Assembly (NCBI RefSeq): GCF_016278775.1 | Contig: NZ_JADQBF010000041.1 | Span: 29,499-78,609, forward strand | Origin: Demequina sp. | GTDB lineage: Bacteria > Actinomycetota > Actinomycetes > Actinomycetales > Demequinaceae | Reading direction: 5' to 3' | Length of the DNA stretch: 49,111 nucleotides | Shown here: one piece after another, positions 5,843-15,317 of the stretch | How the letters are laid out: every line of letters begins with the position of its first letter | Numbering within the stretch: position 1 is the first letter of the stretch | Position numbers and translations under genes: made by a program | Notes under the pieces: model-generated | Databases searched by the model: none | Seen by the model: only the letters and a program-made list of their open reading frames with translations | What the model was told of the DNA's origin: nothing

Positions 5843-6442
5843 CTAACTCTTGAGCCGCTTCATGGCGAGTTGCACCACAGCGATTAACGCCTGCTTGGTG
5901 GCCGCGCGCTCGCGAGCATCGGTATACATCATGGGCACCTCCGGTGGCACACCGAGCGCCTCGCGCACGTCCTCAAGTTTGTGCCGCGCGACACCGTCAA
6001 AGCAGTTGACGCACACCACGAACGGGATGCCCTTGCCTTCGAAGTAGTCGACCGCAGGGAAGCACTGATCGAGACGTTCGGTGTCGACAAGTACCGCGGC
6101 GCCGATAGCGCCGCGCACCAAGTCATCCCACATGAACAGGAAACGATCCTGACCAGGCGTGCCGAACAGATACAGCCACAACGAACCAGGCAGCGCGATA
6201 CGACCAAAGTCCATCGCGACCGTCGTGGTTGTTTTGCGGTCGGTGACGCCGCCGGCGTCGTCGACGCCAATCGACTTCTCCGTCATGGCCGCCTCGGTGT
6301 TGAGGGGGTCGATGTCAGAGATCGAACCGATGAAGGTGGTCTTGCCAACGGCAAAACCACCCGCAATCACGATCTTGACTACGGTTGGGGCCTGCCCCGC
6401 ATCGTTAGGCACTACGGCGGCATTAGAGGGCTGCGATGCCAT
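5843..6442 (-). CDS. cvnD: conservon GTPase (CvnD)
   Basis: The product is 199 residues, a Ras-like small GTP-binding protein of the MglA/CvnD group. The P-loop is GGFAVGKTTF near residue 29, DFGRIAL plus FGTPGQDRF marks the switch region, and VCVNCFD (related to NKxD) gives the base contact. It is the last gene of a conservon operon (kinase, roadblock, DUF742, GTPase). In Streptomyces such sets form a membrane-associated complex likened to eukaryotic G-protein signalling. I chose ATG 6442, with GGAGAG eight bases upstream; a GTG at 6451 adds three residues. It overlaps the DUF742 gene by 20 bases. Confidence 0.9.
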   Translation of the reverse strand: MASQPSNAAVVPNDAGQAPTVVKIVIAGGFAVGKTTFIGSISDIDPLNTEAAMTEKSIGVDDAGGVTDRKTTTTVAMDFGRIALPGSLWLYLFGTPGQDRFLFMWDDLVRGAIGAAVLVDTERLDQCFPAVDYFEGKGIPFVVCVNCFDGVARHKLEDVREALGVPPEVPMMYTDARERAATKQALIAVVQLAMKRLKS

Positions 6443-6824
6443 CAAGGACACTCTCCAGAAGACTCAAGGACAAACCGCCATTGGCGTCGTGCGTTGCCGC
6501 ATCATCGGCTGTCCCGGCGGTGTGAATAGTCAGGTATTTTTCTTCAGCAAGGTCCGTGACGAGCACTCGAACCACACCCAACGGGAGCCGGGTGTGGGCC
6601 GAGAGTTCGGCTACGGACTGATATTGGCCCGCAGCAAGCTGCAGGATCTTCTTCTTTTCCGGAGTCAGACCCCGAAGATTCTGTGTGTCGGACGGCGCCT
6701 CAACCAGCGCCTCCATGGGCAGGTGTGAAGTGGCAGCACTCACGCGCCCACCGGTCACGGCATATGGCCGGACCGTGTAGGCCTCGTCTTCCGCGCCCCC
6801 GCGCGGCTCGATTGCTTCCGTCAT
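6423..6824 (-). CDS. cvnC: conservon DUF742 protein (CvnC)
   Basis: The product is 133 residues. It has the DUF742 pattern: VRPYAVTGGRV near residues 18-28, then a winged-HTH-like region (LTPEKKKILQLA, SVAELSAHTRLPLGVVRVLVTDLAEE). It is thought to act in the membrane-proximal conservon complex with the GTPase and the roadblock protein. AAGGAC lies seven bases before the ATG, close to the cvnB stop. Confidence 0.9.
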   Translation of the reverse strand: MTEAIEPRGGAEDEAYTVRPYAVTGGRVSAATSHLPMEALVEAPSDTQNLRGLTPEKKKILQLAAGQYQSVAELSAHTRLPLGVVRVLVTDLAEEKYLTIHTAGTADDAATHDANGGLSLSLLESVLDGIAAL

Positions 6825-6833
6825 CGCATGTCC

Positions 6834-7271
6834 TTAGCGGGTAGCTCCGTCGGTGGGAAGGTTTTGGCGCATCTCCGTGATGAGCTGCGGCGTCAAAGCA
6901 TTCTCGGTGCGGGACACCAAGAGAGTCATCTCGTAGCCGACCAAGCCGACGTCGCAGGTGGAGTCTGCGGCAACGGCCAGCACGGCGCCGTTGTTGACGC
7001 TCATGAGGAACAGGAAGAGTTCGTCCATCTCGATGATGGATTGCCGAACCTCGCCCGCCTTGAGCTGGCGGGCTGCTCCACGAGTCAACGACGCCATCCC
7101 GGACACCACAGCGGCGAGGGTGTCGCCACCTGTGCGATCGAGATTCTTCGACATCGCCATGAGCAGGCCGTCAGCACTGACGACGAGCGTGTGGCGAGTG
7201 CCTGGCACGGTCTGGACAAAGTTGTCCAGCAACCACCCAAAGTTGGTGGCCTCAGTACTGAGCGCGGTCAC
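6834..7271 (-). CDS. cvnB: conservon roadblock/LC7 protein (CvnB)
   Basis: The product is 145 residues with a roadblock/LC7 fold: NFGWLLDNFVQTVPGTRHTLVVSADGLLMA, followed by LAAVVSGMASL and VNNGAVLAVAA segments in separate runs. Roadblock proteins regulate small GTPases, here CvnD. The GTG at 7271 has AAGGAGG five bases upstream and is clearly better than the GTG at 7310. A small hairpin lies between this gene and cvnA. Confidence 0.9.
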   Translation of the reverse strand: MTALSTEATNFGWLLDNFVQTVPGTRHTLVVSADGLLMAMSKNLDRTGGDTLAAVVSGMASLTRGAARQLKAGEVRQSIIEMDELFLFLMSVNNGAVLAVAADSTCDVGLVGYEMTLLVSRTENALTPQLITEMRQNLPTDGATR

Positions 7272-7291
7272 TGGTCCTCCTTGTTTCTGTG

Positions 7292-7305
7292 ACCCCTCGT
7301 GGGGT
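7292..7305 (-). other. intercistronic hairpin between cvnA and cvnB
   Basis: ACCCC and GGGGT flank a TCGT loop, giving a stable five-pair stem between the kinase stop and the roadblock ribosome-binding site. It lacks a T-run on the minus strand, so it is more likely an mRNA processing or stability element than a terminator. Confidence 0.35.
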
Positions 7306-7320
7306 GACACGTCATGGTGT

Positions 7321-10300
7321 TCATGGCTCCGTCAGGGAACCCTGAGTACTGTCGTTGAAATTCTTCACGTCATCGCGAGCGCGTTGGGTACCAGAATAGA
7401 AACTCGCGAAGCGATTGCGCACCGCCTCAGCGTCTCGCGGAACCTCCGGTGGCGCAACGTCGGCGCTTGCCTCGGGCGCTGCCGAGAGTTCGACAGGGGT
7501 GCGCTTGGCAAGTCCCGCTCGAGTCTTCTCTACCTTGGGACGACTCGAGGAGAGCGAGCTGAGTTCGGAGAAGACCTCGGAGGTGAAGTCGGTGAAGCCC
7601 TCGCCCTTCTGCTGGGTCTCGATCTGCACCACCGGGCGGTACTCAGTGGCCGACTCAGGCGCGGCTGCCTGCAGTGCGCTCTCGCCAGCAGCTTCCCAGC
7701 CCAGCGGTCGCGCCAGCTGATCGGGCGAGTACGCGTTGTGAACGGCGCCAGCACCAAAGGCGTCAGGCTCCTGGGGAGGGCTTGAGGGCGCGGTTCTACC
7801 CGGCATTGACCACTCGGCGTCGAAGGTCTCGTTACGCGTGAGATCCGGAACGAAGCCGCTGGGGGTCTCGCCGGACTGCGGAGGTGGCGTCGGGCTGGGT
7901 GACCATGGCTCCGGAGCGGCGGCCTGAGCCGCAAGTTCCGACTCCCACGCAGAGCGATCATCTCGTGGAGACTCGTAACCAGGAGCGCCAGGTTCCGGTT
8001 GACCCAATTCGGCCGCTGGCGCCTGGCCAATCCACATGGAGGTGTCCTCACCCTGGCGCTGCTCCTCAGGCGGGGCCGCTTGGAACTCGCCACTGGCAGG
8101 CTGCGGCTGCTCTTGACTGTCAGCGTGCGACGCAGGAGGAACTGACTCCTGCCACGCAGGCGACGGCACAAACGGTGTCTCGACCGAGTTGCCAAGCGGG
8201 GGTGTGAAGGAGGGGGAAGATGCCTCTGGGGCCCCTGGGTCTTGGGCTGGCGAGGGACTGACGTCTGCGCGCTCGTCCTGCTTGGAGCCACGACCGAAGA
8301 GGCGTGAGAAGAAGCCTCCGCGTTCCTCCGAACCGCGCGCGTGCGATCCGTCCATGATCAACTCGTCAAGGCTCGGTGTCGATGTGACTGGGTCGGACTC
8401 GAAGTGAGGGCTCTGATCCTGCGACCCTTGGCGCAGGGTGTCGGGGCCACCGGGGGCCTGGTTGCTCGGCGCCACGGGGTAGAGCGCGGAGCGGCGCACC
8501 GGTTCGGCGGGTGCCGCAGGCGCCTGACTGCCACCTTGAGGCTGCGCGCTCGGCTGGTCGGGATAGGGCGTGTCGTCTAGCGTGACCGACTCGACTCCAG
8601 CGCTGGGCTCTTCACCCGGCTGGCTCCAAGCTCCTGAAGGAGCCGCCTCGGACTCGTCGTCCTCCAGCACCGGGATGGCCATCGACGGTGTCGGGCCTCC
8701 GCCAAGCGCAGTGCTCAGCGGCGACTCACCGGAGGCTGGGTCTTCCTCCGTGTAGCCCGTCTCAATGAGCGGCGACTGGCGAACAACGGGTGACTCGTCG
8801 TGGCGGGGGTCGGCCTCCTCCACTGCGAACGGTGAGCCCTGGGGTTCGGTGCCCTCCCTGTCGAGCGAGCTACCGCCCGCGCGTTCCCTATCGGGCTCGG
8901 ACGACGCGGCGTCCGAAACCTCAGCCGAGTCCGGCTCGAGAGACGGAATCGGGGCGGGTCCCGACGGCGCTGTCTCGCCCAACACCTCGTCAATGGGCGC
9001 GCCCCGCCTGACGGCGTGACCGAGCGACTCCGCGTCCGGCGCGAGCATCGAGGCTTCTTCCCCGTCGCCGCGTAGCGGTCGGAATCCACGGAACACTCTG
9101 GCACGCTGCTCGGCGCTCTCCGGGGAGACCTCGTCGGCTGCGAGGATCGGGGTGAAGCCGGAGGTCGCGGCACTCTCAAGTGCGGTCAGCTGTTCGTCGG
9201 AGGCGCGCATCGGTAGACCAATGATGCTGTTGGTCTCTTGCGGCGCCTCAGAACCTGCTTCTCCGCTCTTGCGTCGACGAGTCGGCAACCCAGACTGGCT
9301 CATGCCTTCTGTGAGCGCGCCCAGGTCCACGGGCTCTGCCTCGGGAGCAGCCAAGGCGTCGGCGGCCACCAGATCGTCGAACCCTGAGTTCTCCCCATCG
9401 TGCGACGCGCCTGAAGCATCTTCGGTGCCGGACGCCTCGGCCGGACGGCCAGCAAGTCCCGCACCGTCTTCGATGACAGTGGGCTGGTATGCATGCTGTG
9501 AGGCAGTAGGGCGCTGCGCCTCGCTGGGAACGGCGTCACGCTCTTCTGCGTCGGCGACGCTGTGGTGCACCAGCGCTGCGGGCGCATGGGTGCCCTCGTC
9601 CATAGCCGTGGACGACTGGTGTCCCTGTTCGTAAGCGGCGCTCGCGTCGAACAACGATGGCGGCATCACGACTCTGGCGACGGTTCCTTCGCCTTCGACG
9701 GACTCCAATTGGACGCGCGCCCCCACGCGGCGGGCAATACGGCCGACCACGAACAGACCCAAGCGTTGGGCTCCGAGGATTTCCGATGCGGCCGTCGAGG
9801 CGACGCGCGCGTTGGCTTCTGCGAGCTCCGCTGGCGTCATGCCAATACCAGTGTCCAGCACTTCGACGACCACGTTGTCGCCATCGGCCATGGTGCGCAC
9901 CACCACAGGGGCTCCCGGGTCGGAGAAGACGGTGGCGTTCTCGAGGAGTTCAGCGAACAGGTGCGCCGCAGTGAGGGCCGAGTGACCGAGCATCGACGGG
10001 TCCGCGTCGAGTTCCAACTGCACTCGCTCGTACAACTCAATCTCGGACGATGCCGTGCGGATGACGTCTGACAGCGGCATGGACCGGCGCAAGCGGCGAC
10101 CGGTGTCGATACCTGCAAGCACCAAGAGTGACTCACTGTTACGACGCATTCGCGTGGCCAGGTGATCCAGGGCGAACAGTTTGGTGAGGGTCGTCTGGTT
10201 GTCCTCGGTGCGCTCCATCTCGTCGATCGACGAGAGCTGGCGGTTGAGGAGCACCTGGTCTCGGCGGGCCACGTTGACGAACATCTCCGAGATGGAGCCA

Positions 10301-11910
10301 CGTAGTGCGGCCTGCTCGGCGGCGATCGACAGGGTCGCCGCGTTGACGGAGTTGAACGCCTCTGCCAGGCGGCCCACCTCGTCTTGAGACTCCACAGGGA
10401 TCTGCACTTCCGACAGGTCCACGCTCTGACCAGGCAACGCCACGCGCTCCACGAGTCGGGGGAGTTCTTGGCGCACTGCCGTAGCAGTCGTGGTCAAGCG
10501 ACGCAGCGGGTTGACGATGCGGCGCGCGATCACAAGCGCGATAGCGAGGGACGCAACAACGGCGATCACGGCGGCGGCGATGGTCACGAGAGTTTCCACG
10601 AGGCTGTCGCGCTCTCCAGCTACGGCGCGATCGTTCACGGCGGAAGACAGTTCCGTGATGATCGGGGTGAGGACCTCGATCTCCTCGTCAACCTGCAGTT
10701 CCCACTCGTTGGTTCTCTGGTCGAGCAACGCACGATTGGTCGGGTCGGTGACCAGACGGTCGCGGATCGTCTCAAAGCCGTTGGTCTCGACTTGAGAGTA
10801 GGACGCTGCGAACTCAGGCACAGGCGTGATGCCTTCCAACGGCGCCACCGCGTTCATCGCGTTGGTGAGCGCGTTGTTGGTGCCGAAGTAGTACGCCTGG
10901 AACTGAACGGTCTCGCCGAGGCGCCAGTAGCCCTGGGCGATCTTGCGGGTGACGTACACCTCTTCGAGCCGCATCGACTCGACCAACTCGGCCATGGAGA
11001 CGAAGCCGGTGAGGTAGTCCGACAGAACGCGGTCACCAGTGGTGCTTGCTACTTCCCTGGAAGCGTTGAGGAGGTCAGCAATGACGGCAGTGTAGGCATC
11101 TTGCACAGGACCCGGCTGGATTGTGCCGGAACGGATGCTGTCACGCAGGTTGGAGAACTCCGCAATCCCCGCCTGAGCCTCAGCAATGCTGTCAAGAACG
11201 GGCTGATTCGTAGCGGTGTTAGCAATGTCGTCTGCCCTGGTGGCGAAGGTTCTGGCCGTTCTGTCCACCAGAGCGAAACTCTCTGGTAGCGCCTCTGCGG
11301 CGGTGCGCCCGTCAGTGATGTACCTCTCCGTCGTGATGCCCTCGTTGCGAACGAACCCGGACAGGGTTCTTGCCAACGTTCCAAGGTCATTCACCGGCGC
11401 ATCGCTCGCTGCCTCGGTAACGTCTTCTGCAATGCGGGCGAAGACCTCCGCTGCGGCCTCGGCCTCGGCCTCGTCAGGCCATACCGGAAAGTCGCCATCA
11501 ACCGGCTCAAGCTCCACGACGGTGCGCGCCGATTCGAGTCCTTCTTGGCCGTCCAGACCGTCAATAGCGGCTTGAATGCGGTTAGCAATCGGGGCGAACG
11601 CCGGGTCATTCTGACCGGCCTGTCGCAACGTCGCCAACGTGGTGTTGACATTGGTGCGAGAGGTCACCCAGTCCGCTTGACCATCCGAGATGGCGCGAAG
11701 GTAGGCCGAGCCGAGGGCACGCTCTTCTTGGATGGCCACCACGAGCGGCGTACCCACATCGACAACTTCGACGAGTTGCGAGGTGTTGCGACCGGCGTTG
11801 TAGGCGGAGGCGGCGTTGAGCACCACAAAGGTGGCGGCAAGAAGAAGCACGATCGTCGGAACTGCGACGACCGCGAGTAGCTTGCCACGAATACCCAGCC
11901 TTTGGAGCAT
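7321..11910 (-). CDS. cvnA: conservon sensor histidine kinase (CvnA) with very long C-terminal tail
   Basis: The product is 1529 residues. TM1 spans about 11-31. An extracytoplasmic nitrate/nitrite-sensing-type (NIT) region covers about 45-430, with the QEERALGSAYL motif at 61-71. TM2 is about 438-462, then HAMP to about 535. The histidine-kinase-like segment LDHLATRMRRNSESLLVLAG (His583) is followed by an ATPase domain with the N-box LFAELLENAT (Asn658) and DTGIG (686-690). Residues about 755-1529 form an acidic, Pro/Ser/Glu/Gln-rich tail that looks disordered. CvnA proteins also carry such tails, but 775 residues seems extreme. The ATG follows AAGGAGAGG. It heads the cvnABCD operon. Confidence 0.92.
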   Translation of the reverse strand: MLQRLGIRGKLLAVVAVPTIVLLLAATFVVLNAASAYNAGRNTSQLVEVVDVGTPLVVAIQEERALGSAYLRAISDGQADWVTSRTNVNTTLATLRQAGQNDPAFAPIANRIQAAIDGLDGQEGLESARTVVELEPVDGDFPVWPDEAEAEAAAEVFARIAEDVTEAASDAPVNDLGTLARTLSGFVRNEGITTERYITDGRTAAEALPESFALVDRTARTFATRADDIANTATNQPVLDSIAEAQAGIAEFSNLRDSIRSGTIQPGPVQDAYTAVIADLLNASREVASTTGDRVLSDYLTGFVSMAELVESMRLEEVYVTRKIAQGYWRLGETVQFQAYYFGTNNALTNAMNAVAPLEGITPVPEFAASYSQVETNGFETIRDRLVTDPTNRALLDQRTNEWELQVDEEIEVLTPIITELSSAVNDRAVAGERDSLVETLVTIAAAVIAVVASLAIALVIARRIVNPLRRLTTTATAVRQELPRLVERVALPGQSVDLSEVQIPVESQDEVGRLAEAFNSVNAATLSIAAEQAALRGSISEMFVNVARRDQVLLNRQLSSIDEMERTEDNQTTLTKLFALDHLATRMRRNSESLLVLAGIDTGRRLRRSMPLSDVIRTASSEIELYERVQLELDADPSMLGHSALTAAHLFAELLENATVFSDPGAPVVVRTMADGDNVVVEVLDTGIGMTPAELAEANARVASTAASEILGAQRLGLFVVGRIARRVGARVQLESVEGEGTVARVVMPPSLFDASAAYEQGHQSSTAMDEGTHAPAALVHHSVADAEERDAVPSEAQRPTASQHAYQPTVIEDGAGLAGRPAEASGTEDASGASHDGENSGFDDLVAADALAAPEAEPVDLGALTEGMSQSGLPTRRRKSGEAGSEAPQETNSIIGLPMRASDEQLTALESAATSGFTPILAADEVSPESAEQRARVFRGFRPLRGDGEEASMLAPDAESLGHAVRRGAPIDEVLGETAPSGPAPIPSLEPDSAEVSDAASSEPDRERAGGSSLDREGTEPQGSPFAVEEADPRHDESPVVRQSPLIETGYTEEDPASGESPLSTALGGGPTPSMAIPVLEDDESEAAPSGAWSQPGEEPSAGVESVTLDDTPYPDQPSAQPQGGSQAPAAPAEPVRRSALYPVAPSNQAPGGPDTLRQGSQDQSPHFESDPVTSTPSLDELIMDGSHARGSEERGGFFSRLFGRGSKQDERADVSPSPAQDPGAPEASSPSFTPPLGNSVETPFVPSPAWQESVPPASHADSQEQPQPASGEFQAAPPEEQRQGEDTSMWIGQAPAAELGQPEPGAPGYESPRDDRSAWESELAAQAAAPEPWSPSPTPPPQSGETPSGFVPDLTRNETFDAEWSMPGRTAPSSPPQEPDAFGAGAVHNAYSPDQLARPLGWEAAGESALQAAAPESATEYRPVVQIETQQKGEGFTDFTSEVFSELSSLSSSRPKVEKTRAGLAKRTPVELSAAPEASADVAPPEVPRDAEAVRNRFASFYSGTQRARDDVKNFNDSTQGSLTEP

Positions 11911-12087
11911 GTACCTCTCCTTCGTGCCCGCCAGCGGTGCGCAGGCGGATAGCCGGCCACACTGCTGAAGCGTGTGATCCTCCGTGATATCGGCATGTTG
12001 CCGCGATCACATGAGGTCGCCCGGGACGGACCCACACCATGAGACGGTATATCGAGCAGGTTATGACGGGAAAGGGGCAAATTGCCT

Positions 12088-13050
12088 ATGCGTGCGATGG
12101 TGGTGGCCCCTGACACAGACGGCGGGGACCTGGCTGCGCACCGCGTTCCCACGCCCCATGCGGGCCCCGGCGAGATCGTGATCTCGATCACGGCCGCTGG
12201 CGTGAACCGGGCCGACCTCCTTCAACTCCGAGGCCTGTACCCCTCCCCTCCAGGCTGGCCGCAGTGGCCAGGTCTCGAGTGCGCAGGGACCGTCTCCGAG
12301 GTGGGCGAAGGAGTCTCTGGTGTGCAGATCGGCGATCGCGTATGCGCGCTGGTGGGCGGCGGTGCCTACGCCGACGCCATTGCTGTTCCCGTCGATCTCA
12401 CGCTGCCTGTGCCGGACGGCCTCGACCTCATCGCCGCCGGCGGGTTGATGGAGGCAGCGTGCACCGTATGGTCAAACCTCAACACGGCCGCTGCGAGGCC
12501 TGGCGAGACGCTCTTGGTGCACGGTGGCGCCGGCGGGATCGGTTCGCTCGCCATCCAGATCGGCAAGGCCATGGGGCTTCGCGTCATCGCGACGGCAGGA
12601 GCGCCCGACCGCGCCCAGTGGTGCGAGAGTCTCGGCGCCGATGTGGCGGTGAACTACCGCAATGACGATTTTGTGGCCGTCACGCAGTCCATGGGTGGTG
12701 CCGACGTCATCCTCGACGTGGTGGGAGCGGCATACCTCGCGCGCAACGTGGAGGCGCTGTCCATTGGCGGGCGGCTCGTCGTCATCGGGCTCCTCCAAGG
12801 CGCCACCGCGCCCCTCGACTTGGGCACCCTCATGGCGAAGAGAGCCCGCGTGATCGGCACTACCTTGCGCTCACGACCGCACCATGAGCGAGCGGCCATC
12901 GTGGCGGCCGTCGGCCGCGAGCTGTGGCCGTGGATCCCCGCCAAAGTCGCGCCCCACATCCATGCAGAGGTGCCGCTAGAAGAGGCCAGTCGTGCTCACG
13001 GCATGCTGGCGAGCGGCGAGGTGGCTGGCAAGATCGTGCTCACGCCCTAG
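12088..13050 (+). CDS. NAD(P)H:quinone oxidoreductase, zinc-free MDR family
   Basis: The product is 320 residues, usual for quinone oxidoreductase/PIG3-type enzymes. The N-terminal GroES-like part contains GVNRADLLQLRG and GLECAGTVSEVG; the nucleotide fold has HGGAGGIGSLAIQIG near residues 143-157. Zinc-binding Cys/His sets are absent, as expected for this group. I use ATG 12088, with AAAGGGG upstream, rather than the in-frame TTG at 12082. It reduces quinones or alkenals with NADPH in the cytosol. It stands alone, divergent from cvnA across a 177-base gap in which I see no clear operator. Confidence 0.88.
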   Translation: MRAMVVAPDTDGGDLAAHRVPTPHAGPGEIVISITAAGVNRADLLQLRGLYPSPPGWPQWPGLECAGTVSEVGEGVSGVQIGDRVCALVGGGAYADAIAVPVDLTLPVPDGLDLIAAGGLMEAACTVWSNLNTAAARPGETLLVHGGAGGIGSLAIQIGKAMGLRVIATAGAPDRAQWCESLGADVAVNYRNDDFVAVTQSMGGADVILDVVGAAYLARNVEALSIGGRLVVIGLLQGATAPLDLGTLMAKRARVIGTTLRSRPHHERAAIVAAVGRELWPWIPAKVAPHIHAEVPLEEASRAHGMLASGEVAGKIVLTP

Positions 13051-13070
13051 GAGCCCGCCAGCGACGTCCG

Positions 13071-13925
13071 TCAGAGGGCGAGTCGGGACGGATCGATGAG
13101 CGGCTCGAGGGCCTCCAAAACCCCGTCCTCATCGACCGGTCCAATCTCGCTCGTGGCAGCCGCGACTACCCTCTCGGGAGCGTGGCCCATCGCATAAGAG
13201 TCCCGCGCCCACGTGAGCATCTCGATGTCGTTGTTGCCGTCACCCACTGCCACGGTGTGCTCTGGATGCACCCCCAACTCCTCGCGCAAACTCTCGAGAG
13301 CTGACGCCTTGGACACCCCTGGGGGCGTCAGGTCGAGCCACGCTGAGTACCCCACCGCGTAGGTGACATCGCTCAGGCCAATCCGGTGGACGATGTCGTC
13401 GAAGTGATCCACATCGGCCCCTGGAGCTCTGATGACCACCCTGGTGACGTCGTCGTGACACAACTCGTCAAAGGTGACGGTGCGTTGGACTCCCGCGAGC
13501 TCGCCCATGGGGAACTCCTTGGTGACCCTGAACCCGATCCCCAGGTCCTCGACGGCGAAGAAGGCGTCCGGCATCTCGTCCCTGATCAACTCGAGCGCCG
13601 CTCGCGGGTTGAACGTGATGGTCTTGGCGATGTCGTAGCCGCCTGGGGAGCCAGGGTTCAGCCGGATGATGACTGCGCCGTTCGAGCACACGACCCAACC
13701 GCGACTGATACCAAGGCGCTCCGCGACCGGCATGGTGGCGACGATGTTGCGGCCGGTGGCGAGCACCACGTGGTTGCGGGACATGCGCACGCGGGCCACC
13801 GCCTCGATCACGGCCGGAGAGATCTCGCCTCCCCAGTGCATGAGCGTCCCGTCGATGTCGAGCCCCACCAGCCGCCAGTGGTCTCGCGTGAGAGGAGGGT
13901 CGAGTTCTTCTGGAGCAACGGCCAT
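13071..13925 (-). CDS. HAD-superfamily hydrolase, Cof type
   Basis: The product is 284 residues with all HAD motifs: GLDIDGTLM (motif I, near residue 21), LATGRN (motif II), the Lys of VSKASAL (motif III) and VAVGDGNNDIEML (motif IV). The large C2B-type cap between motifs II and III places it in the Cof/sugar-phosphatase group. It probably dephosphorylates sugar phosphates or a cofactor intermediate; the exact substrate cannot be told. The start appears leaderless, with TAAAGT six bases upstream of ATG. Confidence 0.88.
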   Translation of the reverse strand: MAVAPEELDPPLTRDHWRLVGLDIDGTLMHWGGEISPAVIEAVARVRMSRNHVVLATGRNIVATMPVAERLGISRGWVVCSNGAVIIRLNPGSPGGYDIAKTITFNPRAALELIRDEMPDAFFAVEDLGIGFRVTKEFPMGELAGVQRTVTFDELCHDDVTRVVIRAPGADVDHFDDIVHRIGLSDVTYAVGYSAWLDLTPPGVSKASALESLREELGVHPEHTVAVGDGNNDIEMLTWARDSYAMGHAPERVVAAATSEIGPVDEDGVLEALEPLIDPSRLAL

Positions 13926-13931
13926 GGGTCG

Positions 13932-13959
13932 ACTTTACGACGACGACGGGGGCCGTCAG
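13932..13959 (-). promoter_or_regulatory. leaderless promoter of the HAD hydrolase gene
   Basis: On the minus strand CTGACG (13959-13954), 16 bases and TAAAGT (13937-13932) precede the ATG by exactly six bases. No Shine-Dalgarno sequence is present, so the transcript probably starts at the A of the start codon. Confidence 0.55.
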
Positions 13960-14008
13960 GTCACGGTCCGGTGGCCGTCTGGTGAACACCGCCGACGCTG
14001 GCCACGCG

Positions 14009-15280
14009 TCACAGCACGGGCGTCAGTGTCTCCACGCCACCCAGGTACGGACGCAACATCGGCGGCACGTAGACAGAACCATCGGCCTGCTGGTGGTTCT
14101 CCAGCAGCGCCACGATCCAGCGGGTGGTGCCAATGGTGCCGTTGACCGTCGCAACGGCACGGGTGCCGTCTTCGCCGCGCTCCCGGATGGCGAGCCTGCG
14201 CGCCTGGAACGTCGTGCAGTTCGACGCGGAGGTGAGCTCCATCCACCGTTCCTGGCTGGGAAGCCACCCCTCGCAATCGAGCTTGCGGGCGGCCGACGTT
14301 CCGAGGTCTCCCGCCGCCGTGTCGATGACGCGATACGGCAGTTCGAGCGCCTGCAGCATCGACTCCTGGATGGCCAGGAAGCGCTCGTGCTCGGCGGCCG
14401 CATCCTCGGACCGGACGTAGGAAAACATCTCGACCTTGTGGAACTGGTGCACCCTGATGATGCCGCGCGTGTCACGCCCGGCCGAACCGGCCTCGCGGCG
14501 GTAGCAGGCGGACCACCCCGCGTACCTCAACGGGCCGCCGCTCAGGTCGAGGATCTCGTCCGTGTGGTAGCCGGCGAGCGCCACCTCCGACGTTCCCGTC
14601 AGGTACAGCTCGTCCTTCTCGAGGTAGTAGACCTCGTCGGAGTGATTGCCAAGAAAACCCGTGCCGCGCATCGTCTCTGGCCGCACCAGCGTCGGCGTGA
14701 TCATGGGCAGGAATCCCTGCGCCGTCGCCACCCCCATGGCGGCGTTGAGGATCGCCAACTCGAGTTGCGCACCCACGCCCGTGAGGTAGTAGAAGCGCGC
14801 GCCAGAGACCTTGGCTCCGCGCTCCATGTCGATCGCTTTGAGCCCCTCGCCCAGTTCCAAGTGATCGCGCACCGGCACACCCTCTGCCGCGAAATCGCGG
14901 GGTGTTCCCTCCGTGCGCAGCACCGCGAAGTCGTCCGCGCCACCTGCTGGTACGCCAGGTTCCGCCAGGTTGCCGATGCTCATGAGCAACTCGCGCGCCT
15001 CCGCGTCCGCGGCATCGGCGTCGGCCTGGAGCGCCTTGACGCGTTGCGCGAGTTCCTTGGAGCGCACCAGCAGCGCCGCCTTCTCGTCTCCTTGTGCTTG
15101 CGCGACATCGCGGCCCAGCGACTTCTGCTCGGCGCGTGCCTGCTCAAACTCGGTCAACGCGGCGCGGCGACGTGCGTCTGTCGCCAGGACGCGGTCCACC
15201 ACCGCCTCGTCGTCGCCTCGCATTCGCTGCGACTCGCGCACGCGTTCCGGGTCTGAGCGGAGAAGTGCCAGGTCGATCAT
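14009..15280 (-). CDS. serS: seryl-tRNA synthetase
   Basis: The product is 423 residues, normal for bacterial SerRS. Residues 1-105 are the long antiparallel coiled-coil arm that holds the tRNA-Ser variable arm. The class II core has motif 2 ([22 protein letters not shown]) as a continuous block near residue 265 and motif 3 in [18 protein letters not shown] near 385. It charges tRNA-Ser, and also tRNA-Sec where present. The ATG follows TAGACT by seven bases with no ribosome-binding site, implying a leaderless mRNA. It shares only 37 bases with the divergent lipid kinase gene. Confidence 0.96.
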   Translation of the reverse strand: MIDLALLRSDPERVRESQRMRGDDEAVVDRVLATDARRRAALTEFEQARAEQKSLGRDVAQAQGDEKAALLVRSKELAQRVKALQADADAADAEARELLMSIGNLAEPGVPAGGADDFAVLRTEGTPRDFAAEGVPVRDHLELGEGLKAIDMERGAKVSGARFYYLTGVGAQLELAILNAAMGVATAQGFLPMITPTLVRPETMRGTGFLGNHSDEVYYLEKDELYLTGTSEVALAGYHTDEILDLSGGPLRYAGWSACYRREAGSAGRDTRGIIRVHQFHKVEMFSYVRSEDAAAEHERFLAIQESMLQALELPYRVIDTAAGDLGTSAARKLDCEGWLPSQERWMELTSASNCTTFQARRLAIRERGEDGTRAVATVNGTIGTTRWIVALLENHQQADGSVYVPPMLRPYLGGVETLTPVL

Positions 15281-15287
15281 GATGGCG

Positions 15288-15293
15288 AGTCTA
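15288..15293 (-). promoter_or_regulatory. -10 element of leaderless serS promoter
   Basis: TAGACT on the minus strand ends seven bases before the serS ATG. No ribosome-binding site is seen. The -35 is not obvious. The divergent dgk -10 lies only 12 bases further right. Confidence 0.5.
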
Positions 15294-15305
15294 CCGGCGG
15301 AGACG

Positions 15306-15311
15306 TACGCT
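15306..15311 (+). promoter_or_regulatory. -10 element of leaderless lipid kinase promoter
   Basis: TACGCT ends six bases before the ATG at 15318. There is no ribosome-binding site, which is consistent with leaderless transcription. TGGCGA 17 bases upstream is a poor -35. Confidence 0.45.
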
Positions 15312-15317
15312 CAACCC

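Noticed and set aside
10384-11289. Long open frame on the plus strand inside cvnA (about 300 codons)
   Set aside because: It is antisense to a well-supported kinase, has no family motif and is explained by high GC at third positions. The same applies to long antisense frames at 15291-16538, 26570-27745, 33405-34658, 40694-41641 and 14913-15317.
15281-15317. T-box or other riboswitch for serS
   Set aside because: Only 37 bases separate serS from the divergent gene and both starts look leaderless, leaving no room for a leader.
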